A stretch of DNA of 6,517 nt from Rickettsiales bacterium (GTDB lineage: Bacteria > Pseudomonadota > Alphaproteobacteria > Rickettsiales > Anaplasmataceae), in contig JAITUS010000080.1 of assembly GCA_031286185.1 (NCBI GenBank), positions 1-6,517 on the forward strand. The letters run 5' to 3'. Positions 1-4,894 of this stretch are shown here, one piece after another; the first letter of the stretch is position 1, and the number at the start of each line of letters is the position of its first letter. Position numbers and translations under genes: made by a program. The notes under the pieces are model-generated. The model was given only the letters and a program-made list of their open reading frames with translations, had not been told where the DNA came from and ran no database searches.

Positions 1-2
1 AA

Positions 3-932
3 ATTTACTCCTTCTCATTATCAACTATGATCCTTGGGTTTCTTGTTCTCATTAATAGTGAAAACTTCTCCCATTTGATTTTATCTCAAATGTTGATTGC
101 AATTGGAGCGTCATTTGGCTTTGTTGGGGTTGCTCATATAAGTAGCACCTGTTTCCCCGTTGCCCAATTTGGGCTGATGTTCTCACTGGTACAGACAATT
201 TCAAGCCTTTCTGCACTGGTAATTCAAATATTGTTCTCTAGCTTTCTCGCTGAAGGTATATATTGGAAAAATCTGATTATGTGCATAATACTACTTGGCG
301 TGTCAATATTTGTACTTATGTTCTTCTACCCAGAAGCACTCTCAGGAAGAAGTTTAGAAAAACACACAATAAAAAGCTCCATAAAAACGGTAATGTGCTC
401 TGTACTCACAGTGCTAAAATTAAGAGATATCTGGATAACCTCAATAGTGGGTGCTATTACTTTTGGAACATTTTTAGCGCTTAACGCTTTGTGGGCACCG
501 AGGCTACTGAGCAGCTTAGAACTTGATGCAGTGGAGTCAGGTATAGCAACTGCAGTGTTATGGCTTGGTCTTGCAATTGGTGCACCGATTGCAGATCGAA
601 TCTCAACCCTATTTAAAAATAGAAAGCATGTGATCTCTGCTTTCGCTCTGCTACAAGGCATTTCGATCATTATTTTACTGTGCAGCCATTTAACGGTTCA
701 TATCGTATATTCTTGTATGTTAATGTTTGGGTTTTTTGCGGGAGGACATATGCTTAATTTTACTGTTGGCAGTGAAATTGTAGGGCGAAAACGCATTAGC
801 ACGTCGTCATCTGCTATCAATGGATTTATGTTTATCGTGGGTGAAATTATAGCATCAACACTAGCACTTTTTATAGATCATCAAATGGCGCTTCTTACAA
901 TATTTGCAGTATTGGCAACTGCCAGTATTTAA
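3..932 (+). CDS. MFS transporter, C-terminal three quarters (5' end outside window)
   Basis: This is an inner-membrane major facilitator superfamily carrier; the substrate cannot be told from sequence. The frame is open from the left edge, so the gene starts upstream and the internal ATG at 27 is not its start. The protein is a chain of hydrophobic helices that I read as helices 3 to 12. The clearest signature is the GAPIADR...KNRK stretch near 575-630, which fits the conserved MFS loop motif GxxxDRxxRRK in its second-half copy between helices 8 and 9. Before it lies a polar, basic central loop after FFYPEALSGR (about 325-390), the usual link between the two six-helix halves. The end is odd: translation stops inside or just after helix 12 with no cytoplasmic tail, while the overlapping frame continues as a plausible tail (see findings). 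The family call is firm; function and intactness are uncertain. Confidence 0.85.
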   Translation: MYSFSLSTMILGFLVLINSENFSHLILSQMLIAIGASFGFVGVAHISSTCFPVAQFGLMFSLVQTISSLSALVIQILFSSFLAEGIYWKNLIMCIILLGVSIFVLMFFYPEALSGRSLEKHTIKSSIKTVMCSVLTVLKLRDIWITSIVGAITFGTFLALNALWAPRLLSSLELDAVESGIATAVLWLGLAIGAPIADRISTLFKNRKHVISAFALLQGISIIILLCSHLTVHIVYSCMLMFGFFAGGHMLNFTVGSEIVGRKRISTSSSAINGFMFIVGEIIASTLALFIDHQMALLTIFAVLATASI

Positions 933-988
933 AATTATGCTACAAAAAAACATACCCTAAAAAATAAAGTAACTGTATCTTGAGTCGG

Positions 989-1016
989 TTGTTATATTAT
1001 ATTCACATATTATAAT
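989..1016 (+). promoter_or_regulatory. Putative sigma70-type promoter of ihfA-merR
   Basis: A -35 candidate TTGTTA (989-994, 4 of 6 consensus bases) is followed after 16 bp by a perfect -10 box, TATAAT (1011-1016). Transcription would be expected to start around 1022-1024. That lies on the first possible ATG of ihfA (1022) and about 23 nt ahead of the second one (1046). This is inferred from consensus only. Confidence 0.5.
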
Positions 1017-1045
1017 AAATTATGGATTACGTTACAACAAAAGAT

Positions 1046-1327
1046 ATGACAGTAACTAAGGCAACAATAGCTGAGGATATAAATCGAGAAATTGGTTTAT
1101 CAAAAGAAGACTCTGCTGCAATAATAGACGATATATTGGATGAGATAAAGGCAGGCTTAGTGAAGGATGGAATAGTCAAAATATCATCCTTTGGGACGTT
1201 CTTGGTTAAAAAAAAGAAGGAAAGGCCAGGAAATATACCAAATACGCCAAAAAAAGTAATAATTCAGGCAAGAAATTCAGTTTCTTTTAGACCTTCAAAA
1301 GTGATAAAAAAGTTAATCAATGAATAA
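1046..1327 (+). CDS. ihfA: Integration host factor alpha subunit (HU/IHF family)
   Basis: A small basic DNA-bending protein of the HU/IHF family. In other bacteria IhfA pairs with IhfB to bend DNA sharply in recombination, replication and transcription complexes. The open frame begins at 1022, giving 101 residues; I prefer the ATG at 1046, giving 93. From there MTVTKATIAE lines up with the family's usual N-terminus (ALTKAEMSE in E. coli), and the promoter's predicted start point leaves no leader for the ATG at 1022. In the longer numbering, the GTF motif sits at residues 58-60. The DNA-gripping arm ERPGNIPNTP (67-76) carries the proline (P73) that intercalates into DNA, and FRPS near the C-terminus also fits the family. 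The alpha assignment rests on the RPG-x-x-P-x-T arm and on the downstream merR-like gene, an alphaproteobacterial ihfA neighbourhood. The usual GE after the arm threonine is replaced by PK. The stop overlaps the next gene by 8 bp. Confidence 0.85.
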   Translation: MTVTKATIAEDINREIGLSKEDSAAIIDDILDEIKAGLVKDGIVKISSFGTFLVKKKKERPGNIPNTPKKVIIQARNSVSFRPSKVIKKLINE

Positions 1328-1655
1328 GGAAAAATTACTCTACACGATCGGAGAAGTAGCTGAAGAGCTACATGTGGAACAGCATGTTTTAAGATTCTGG
1401 GAAAGCCAATTTCATCAAATTAAACCCATAAAACGTAAGGGAAGAAGGCTATATGATCATAAGTGTATAGAGGCTATAAAGAAAATAAAGTATATGTTAT
1501 ATGATAAAGGATATACAATAAAAGGAGTGCAAAAAGAATTTAATAATGATGTAAAAATCGATCGCAGTTCAAAGGATTTATTACAAGAACTTACCGACCT
1601 AAGAGACTATTTAATTAGTAAAATAAATAGTGAAGAAGGTAATGAACAGCCGTAA
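1320..1655 (+). CDS. MerR-family transcriptional regulator (ihfA-linked type)
   Basis: A 111-residue protein with an N-terminal MerR winged helix-turn-helix. YTIGEVAEEL (8-17) forms the first helices, QHVLRFWE (21-28) is the recognition region, and IKPIKRKGRRLY (34-45) is the wing. KGYTIKGVQKEF completes the DNA-binding domain near residue 70. The remaining 30 or so residues are a short, charged helix suited to dimerisation. No effector domain and no metal-binding cysteine pair is present, so it is unlikely to sense mercury or another metal. LRFWE...F.QIKP..R.GRR.Y and GYTIKGVQ are typical of the regulator that follows ihfA in many alphaproteobacteria, whose role is not well defined. The start codon lies inside ihfA (8-bp overlap), which suggests translational coupling and a shared transcript. 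It has no Shine-Dalgarno sequence of its own. Confidence 0.88.
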   Translation: MNKEKLLYTIGEVAEELHVEQHVLRFWESQFHQIKPIKRKGRRLYDHKCIEAIKKIKYMLYDKGYTIKGVQKEFNNDVKIDRSSKDLLQELTDLRDYLISKINSEEGNEQP

Positions 1656-1793
1656 GCGCAGTGCGGATGTATGTCATATGGCCGGAGGACTAATCAAGAA
1701 AGTGTGAGCTCACGTTAAAGAGCGGTTAAAAAAGTACCCGTGTCAATTCCAAAGCATCGCGGGAATTCTCTTAATACGTGACTTGCGATTAAG
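1653..1793 (+). ncRNA. Candidate small structured RNA after merR (unidentified)
   Basis: This spacer is about 46% G+C by hand count (63 of 138 bases in 1656-1793), well above the surrounding spacers, a common mark of RNA genes in AT-rich genomes. Its ends can pair: TAAGCGCA (1653-1660) with TGCGATTA (1784-1791), one mismatch, and ATGTAT (1667-1672) with ATACGT (1774-1779), one wobble. Inside are GTGAGCTCAC (1704-1713) and CCCGTG (1737-1742) paired with CGCGGG (1758-1763). The 3' end can instead fold into a local hairpin at 1770-1793. I see no signature of tRNA, SRP RNA, RNase P RNA or tmRNA. Strand, ends and identity are inferred; it could also be a processed 3' UTR of merR or a decayed repeat. 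Confidence 0.35.
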
Positions 1794-1843
1794 AAAAAAT
1801 CAATACATTCACAGTAGATTCAGCTTATATCTATGTTTTTTGT

Positions 1844-2299
1844 GTGGATGTTGGAATGGAAATTTACGCAGGCAAAGAAAGAAGAATAGCGAATGTAGTG
1901 ACTCAGCACTGGAGTGAAATAAAAGGATCAGATAGAGACTGGCCAGAAAGGCATGAGATAGATACTGCCGAAATAATGGAATCTTGGCAGCATTGTTTTA
2001 TTATTGAAGTTAATGACCGAGGTTATATCTGTGAAAATGCGGGAGAAAAGGCTGTTGAGTTCTATGGTTTTGAAAAGAACATGTGTATTGATAGTAAATA
2101 TGCAGTTGATGCACCATTTTTGCGACTGTATAAAGTAGACGCAGTTATTGATAAACTTGATACCGTAGTAGATAGTAAGTGCCCAATCAACGAAGAAGAA
2201 GAAAGTGAAAGTGTTAAAATGAGGCAAGTACTGTTGCCGCTTGGAGATAGAGAAGGTATAACACATATATTGGGTGTAATTACATTTAAGCTCCTTTAA
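1844..2299 (+). CDS. PAS-domain protein, single domain (PAS_5-like)
   Basis: A soluble, acidic protein of about 150 residues with no signal peptide or membrane segment. The order of features fits the alphaproteobacterial PAS_5-type family: an aromatic anchor (QHW, 21-23), a W-P-x-R-x-x-x-D patch (WPERHEID, 33-40), a hydrophobic strand (CFIIEVNDRGYICENAG, from about 51), and a closing pair of strands (RQVLLPLGDREGITHILGVI, near the C-terminus). PAS domains bind small ligands or partner proteins. No kinase, cyclase or HTH output domain is attached, so any signalling would need a partner. The frame opens with GTG at 1844; ATG at 1856 (four codons in) is an equally good start, and neither has a clear ribosome site. 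It follows the structured spacer after merR, so it is probably not tightly coupled to ihfA-merR. The PAS call is moderate; the biological role is unknown. Confidence 0.6.
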   Translation: MDVGMEIYAGKERRIANVVTQHWSEIKGSDRDWPERHEIDTAEIMESWQHCFIIEVNDRGYICENAGEKAVEFYGFEKNMCIDSKYAVDAPFLRLYKVDAVIDKLDTVVDSKCPINEEEESESVKMRQVLLPLGDREGITHILGVITFKLL

Positions 2300-2342
2300 T
2301 ATGCAAATTTAGCTTGTATTGTAGCTTCAGATTACATATTAT

Positions 2343-2376
2343 AATAGTATTGTAGCTTGTAAGTTGCAATACTATT
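2343..2376 (+). terminator. Strong hairpin after the PAS gene, possible terminator
   Basis: A 15-bp stem with the tetraloop TGTA: AATAGTATTGTAGCT (2343-2357) pairs with AGTTGCAATACTATT (2362-2376), with two G-U wobbles in RNA. It lies 43 bp after the PAS stop. The downstream tract TGATTCTTT is only partly T-rich, so intrinsic termination is plausible but not certain. It could also be an RNA-processing or stabilising element. Confidence 0.5.
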
Positions 2377-2403
2377 TGATTCTTTAATGAAGTTATTTAT
2401 ATT
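2376..2403 (+). promoter_or_regulatory. Putative promoter of rpmI-rplT-fmt
   Basis: TTGATT (2376-2381, 4 of 6 consensus bases), a 16-bp gap, then TATATT (2398-2403, 5 of 6). It sits immediately downstream of the hairpin and would give a leader of roughly 40 nt before rpmI. A second -10-like TATAAT at 2340-2345 exists, but its transcript would start inside the hairpin. Confidence 0.4.
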
Positions 2404-2452
2404 ACTAACTAATTACTACTAAAGAATTTGGTGATAATGTTTGTGAATTTAT

Positions 2453-2659
2453 ATGAAGAGAATGAAATTGAAAACCAAATCTTCCGTTAAAAAGCGCTTT
2501 AATCTTACAGCTAAAGGCAAGGTTATTTCTACTCAATCAGGCAAAAGGCATGGCATGATAAAGAGAAGTAAATCCAACATTCGTAACCAGCGCGGTACAA
2601 CGATTCTTGGTAAATCTGACTCACGTATAGTTAAGCTTTACATGCCTTATGGTATTTAA
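2453..2659 (+). CDS. rpmI: 50S ribosomal protein L35
   Basis: Ribosomal protein L35 of the large subunit, 68 residues and very basic. The N-terminal [13 protein letters not shown] matches the L35 signature (K-T-K-S-S-x-K-K-R-F), followed by a G-K and S-G-K-R-H segment. The protein closes with [17 protein letters not shown], the usual MLPYG-type C-terminus. Family members often begin close to MKTKSS, so the second ATG at 2462 (MKLKTKSS) is a realistic alternative start; neither has a clear Shine-Dalgarno sequence. It is followed by rplT after 20 bp. In many bacteria infC precedes this pair; here it does not. Confidence 0.95.
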   Translation: MKRMKLKTKSSVKKRFNLTAKGKVISTQSGKRHGMIKRSKSNIRNQRGTTILGKSDSRIVKLYMPYGI

Positions 2660-2665
2660 CAAAAT

Positions 2666-2670
2666 GGAGG
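2666..2670 (+). promoter_or_regulatory. Strong ribosome binding site of rplT
   Basis: GGAGG lies 9 nt ahead of the rplT ATG at 2680, in the short rpmI-rplT gap. It stands out because most other genes in the window lack a clear Shine-Dalgarno sequence. Confidence 0.8.
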
Positions 2671-2679
2671 TAAAATAGA

Positions 2680-3045
2680 ATGGCTCGAGTAAAACGTGGG
2701 GTCACTACTCATGCTCGTCACAAGAAAATATTAAAGTTAGCAAAGGGCTATAGAGGACGTGCAAAAAGTTGTTACAGAATTGCTTTACAAAGGGTTGAAA
2801 AAGCATTACAATCTGCTTACAGGGACAGAAGAACCCGCAAACGCGATTTTCGCAGCCTATGGATAATACGTATCAATGCAGCAGTAAGAGAGCATGGGCT
2901 TACTTATGGTAAATTTATGTATGGCCTCGCGCTTGCTGGAATTAGTTTAAATAGAAAAGTCCTTGCTGAAATGGCTGTTAATTATAAAAACGATTTTGCA
3001 GAATTAGTAGGAACTGTAAGCAGCAAATTAGCAGAAAATTCTTGA
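2680..3045 (+). CDS. rplT: 50S ribosomal protein L20
   Basis: Ribosomal protein L20, needed for early assembly of the 50S subunit. At 121 residues it is full length for the family. The N-terminal [20 protein letters not shown] and the [12 protein letters not shown] segment form the long basic extension that threads into 23S r[27 protein letters not shown] (about 47-70) is the conserved start of the globular domain, and [14 protein letters not shown] is the conserved C-terminal helix. In other bacteria L20 represses its own operon by binding a leader pseudoknot; I did not find a convincing one here. It is probably co-transcribed with rpmI and with fmt, which starts 19 bp after its stop. Confidence 0.97.
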   Translation: MARVKRGVTTHARHKKILKLAKGYRGRAKSCYRIALQRVEKALQSAYRDRRTRKRDFRSLWIIRINAAVREHGLTYGKFMYGLALAGISLNRKVLAEMAVNYKNDFAELVGTVSSKLAENS

Positions 3046-3064
3046 TCCCTTTTAGCAAAGCAGC

Positions 3065-3973
3065 ATGAGAGTTATTTTCATGGGGTCACCGGAGTTTGCT
3101 GTTGGTGTGCTGAGCTTATTATTGAAGTCAGAGAATAAGATAATAGCAGTATATACCAAGGCTCCAAAACCTTCGGGGCGTGGACAAAAGCTAGCGAAAT
3201 CTCCAATACATGTTATTGCTGAGGAAAACGGCATAGAGGTATGCACTCCTACCTCTCTAAAATCTTCGGTAGAGCAAGAACAGTTTAGAAATTTCAAACC
3301 AGACGTTGCAGTTGTTGCTGCATATGGGTTGATACTTCCAAAAGAAATTTTGAATATTCCAAAATATGGTTGTATTAATATTCATCCTTCGCTGCTGCCT
3401 AGATGGCGTGGTGCAGCTCCCATACAGCACACAATTTTGGTGGGAGACCAGGAGACTGGGGTTAGTATTATGCAATTGAACGAAGGATTAGATTCTGGCC
3501 CTATTTTAAAACAGCAAAAATTTCTGATTGAAAAAAACGACAATTACAAGACATTGCATGATAAACTGTCTGCGCTGGGTAGCAATTTACTGATGGAAGT
3601 GTTAGATGAAATTGAAAAACATGTTCCTTCAGAACAAAACGATGATAATGCGTGCCATGCTGATAAAGTGGAAGACTATAAAATTTATGTGAGTGATACT
3701 TGCGAAGTTGCTTATAGGAAAGTTAAAGCATTTTATCCCAAAGCGTTTGTCAAGATAGAGAATAAACGTTTCAGGATACTGGATGCTGACTTTGAATTAA
3801 ATGCTTCTTTAACTTCAGCGCAAGGTGAGATTGTTAATGATAATATGCACATAAGTTTGAGGAGTGGCACTTTAATTCCTAAAGTTGTGCAAATGGAAGG
3901 AAGAAACCCCTGCAGTGTTGAAGATTTCGTCCGTGGATTAAAATTTAGCATGGTAAAAAAGCTTATAGAATAA
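3065..3973 (+). CDS. fmt: Methionyl-tRNA formyltransferase
   Basis: A cytoplasmic enzyme that moves a formyl group from 10-formyltetrahydrofolate to the amino group of initiator Met-tRNA, allowing bacterial translation initiation. The N-terminal Rossmann-type formyltransferase domain begins [12 protein letters not shown]. The [13 protein letters not shown] loop (35-47) is the insertion that recognises tRNA. The active-site residues of the family are visible: N105 and H107 in [17 protein letters not shown] (105-121) and D143 in EGLDSGPIL. The C-terminal domain (about 205-302) is the OB-fold-like tRNA-binding part, with [13 protein letters not shown] at its start. At 302 residues it is slightly shorter than E. 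coli Fmt but complete. It is usually paired with def (peptide deformylase); here it instead follows rplT, 19 bp after its stop, presumably in one operon. There is no clear Shine-Dalgarno sequence. Confidence 0.96.
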   Translation: MRVIFMGSPEFAVGVLSLLLKSENKIIAVYTKAPKPSGRGQKLAKSPIHVIAEENGIEVCTPTSLKSSVEQEQFRNFKPDVAVVAAYGLILPKEILNIPKYGCINIHPSLLPRWRGAAPIQHTILVGDQETGVSIMQLNEGLDSGPILKQQKFLIEKNDNYKTLHDKLSALGSNLLMEVLDEIEKHVPSEQNDDNACHADKVEDYKIYVSDTCEVAYRKVKAFYPKAFVKIENKRFRILDADFELNASLTSAQGEIVNDNMHISLRSGTLIPKVVQMEGRNPCSVEDFVRGLKFSMVKKLIE

Positions 3974-3985
3974 ACTGCACAGCCA

Positions 3986-3993
3986 GCCTATAG
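3986..3993. repeat. Left copy of the 8-bp target-site duplication GCCTATAG
   Basis: An exact direct repeat of 4168-4175, touching the left terminal inverted repeat. Its core CTATAG is also palindromic, so part of the match could be read as an extension of the inverted repeats. Confidence 0.6.
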
Positions 3994-4167
3994 GTATTTG
4001 TTCAGTGGAGCGGCAGAAAGCGGTTAAATAAGCAAAATTGTTAGAATAAAGTGGGCTAAATAAAATGTAATGTGGTTGATTTGTTAACATTTTGCACGCT
4101 TTTAGGCGAAAAACAGATCATTTAAAGCCTTTTTGCTTGTTCCTCAGCCGGTCCCCTGAACAGATAC
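3994..4167 (+). mobile_element. MITE-like non-autonomous element, 174 bp, with 8-bp target duplication
   Basis: The element begins GTATTTGTTCAGTGGAGCGG. The reverse complement of its end begins GTATCTGTTCAGGGGACCGG. The terminal inverted repeats match at 20 of the first 24 positions. After an 8-nt offset they match again: AATAAGCAAAA (4027-4037) against the complement of 4131-4141, 10 of 11. The 8-bp sequence GCCTATAG flanks both ends directly (3986-3993 and 4168-4175), as expected of a target-site duplication. Inside is only AT-rich DNA with a hairpin (AAAATGT 4062-4068 with ACATTTT 4087-4093) and no coding frame of note. It must have been mobilised by a transposase encoded elsewhere. I cannot assign the parent IS family. 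Confidence 0.7.
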
Positions 4168-4175
4168 GCCTATAG
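4168..4175. repeat. Right copy of the 8-bp target-site duplication GCCTATAG
   Basis: An exact direct repeat of 3986-3993, touching the right terminal inverted repeat of the MITE-like element. Confidence 0.6.
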
Positions 4176-4213
4176 TAGAAAAACACAGACGAACAATGCA
4201 ACCATGAGGTGAG

Positions 4214-4690
4214 CTACACCTGGAGACTTTGTTGTGGAATAAGCTTTTCAATGTTGCTAACAATAAAGTCAGTTGTACTTTCAGCTATTTCATCTAATTT
4301 GTTGTTTATATTTTCACCTATTTCTTCACCTTTAAAACATTCGTATAGAACTAAAGCAGCTACAGCTGCATATGTTGCAGTTAAACCAATTTGTGCTATG
4401 GTAAACAGTGATAGCCCACCTACAAATATAGATAACAATCCAATAGCTAGGTTCATAATCCTGCTTTGTGTTGCTTGACTTTGACTTTCCTGTTTATCTT
4501 CTAAGACTTTAGATATTGTTTTTGAAGCAATTTTCATCGTTATTGCTACAACTGGAACTATAATTAGTCCTATAGCTATTTTTGCTAAAAGAAGAATTGA
4601 CGGTAGCATCATTACAAGTAATAGCGAGCCAGCTCCTATAGCCAACCACTTCCCATTTATTTTTTTAGATTGATTTTCATTATCAGGCAT
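4214..4690 (-). CDS. Hypothetical membrane protein, four predicted helices
   Basis: I do not recognise this 158-residue protein. It has a short polar N-terminus (MPDNENQSKKINGK), then two hydrophobic segments (about 15-35 and 37-55) forming a hairpin. A charged linker rich in K, E and Q follows (56-77). A second hydrophobic pair (about 79-98 and 102-118) precedes an acidic, amphipathic tail containing NNKLDEIAESTTDF. There is no signal-peptide cleavage site and no recognisable enzymatic motif. It looks like an inner-membrane protein with both ends on the same side. The start is well supported: GGAGG lies 6 nt ahead of the ATG at 4690. It converges on fmt, with the MITE-like element between their ends, and diverges from carA. 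It may be a lineage-specific Wolbachia/Rickettsiales protein. Confidence 0.75.
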   Translation of the reverse strand: MPDNENQSKKINGKWLAIGAGSLLLVMMLPSILLLAKIAIGLIIVPVVAITMKIASKTISKVLEDKQESQSQATQSRIMNLAIGLLSIFVGGLSLFTIAQIGLTATYAAVAALVLYECFKGEEIGENINNKLDEIAESTTDFIVSNIEKLIPQQSLQV

Positions 4691-4723
4691 TGTAATCCTC
4701 CACTTTGTTTAATGATTTATTTA

Positions 4724-4752
4724 TATTTAACACGAAGTGCGAAGGTGGTCAA
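4724..4752 (-). promoter_or_regulatory. Putative promoter of the four-helix membrane protein gene
   Basis: On the minus strand, TTGACC (4752-4747, 5 of 6 consensus bases) is followed after 16-17 bp by the overlapping -10 candidates TTAAAT (4730-4725) and TAAATA (4729-4724). This would give a leader of about 30 nt containing the GGAGG ribosome site. Consensus match only. Confidence 0.4.
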
Positions 4753-4843
4753 GATATATTTTATGTGAAAGAATGTATTGAAAGGTTTTTTATGTTATCC
4801 TCTGTTACCTTATAGTCAAGTTTAAAATTTTAGAAGGAGTTAC

Positions 4844-4894
4844 GTGTTGTTTAGAATCTTTATATACCGTTTTGAATCAGTTAGAGAGAATTGA
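4844..4894 (+). CDS. Possible 16-codon leader ORF of carA
   Basis: The leader region of carA contains AAGGAG (4834-4839), the best ribosome site near this gene. It is followed by GTG at 4844 (or TTG at 4847) and an open frame encoding MLFRIFIYRFESVREN, ending in TGA at 4892-4894. The next three bases are the GTG start of carA, so ribosomes ending here could reinitiate directly on carA. Its three arginine codons (AGA, CGT, AGA) could matter for attenuation, but no antiterminator structure was worked out. Translation is inferred, not shown. Confidence 0.35.
   Translation: MLFRIFIYRFESVREN

Noticed and set aside
326..670. A minus-strand open frame inside the MFS gene
   Set aside because: It is antisense to clear transmembrane coding sequence carrying the MFS loop motif and has no start signals of its own.
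926..934. Programmed -1 frameshifting at the MFS stop to reach the alternative tail
   Set aside because: The site lacks a classic X-XXY-YYZ slippery heptamer in the right frame, and no strong downstream structure is apparent. A simple deletion is more likely.
1320..1655. Mercury or metal-sensing MerR
   Set aside because: No conserved effector-domain cysteines and only a short C-terminal helix; the sequence matches the ihfA-linked regulator type instead.
1653..1793. Naming the post-merR spacer as SRP RNA, tmRNA, RNase P RNA or tRNA
   Set aside because: None of their core motifs is present: no SRP GGAAG tetraloop domain, no tmRNA tRNA-like ends, no RNase P core and no TTCGAATC T loop. It is kept as an unidentified candidate.
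1928..2266. A 112-codon minus-strand open frame inside the PAS gene
   Set aside because: Its protein is rich in F, I and N with no domain pattern, as expected of the antisense of an acidic, AT-rich gene.
3974..4213. CRISPR array or phage attachment site in the fmt downstream spacer
   Set aside because: There are only two inverted ends and one 8-bp direct repeat, with no regular spacer-repeat pattern and no tRNA or integrase nearby. A MITE-like insertion explains it better.
4202..4223. Hairpin AGGTG-AGCTA-CACCT as a terminator of the minus-strand gene
   Set aside because: The stem is only 5 bp, contains the gene's own stop codon, and is not followed by a T tract on the minus strand.
4209..4478. 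An 89-codon plus-strand open frame
   Set aside because: It lies antisense to the four-helix membrane protein gene, whose minus-strand frame is longer and has a GGAGG ribosome site and a promoter candidate.
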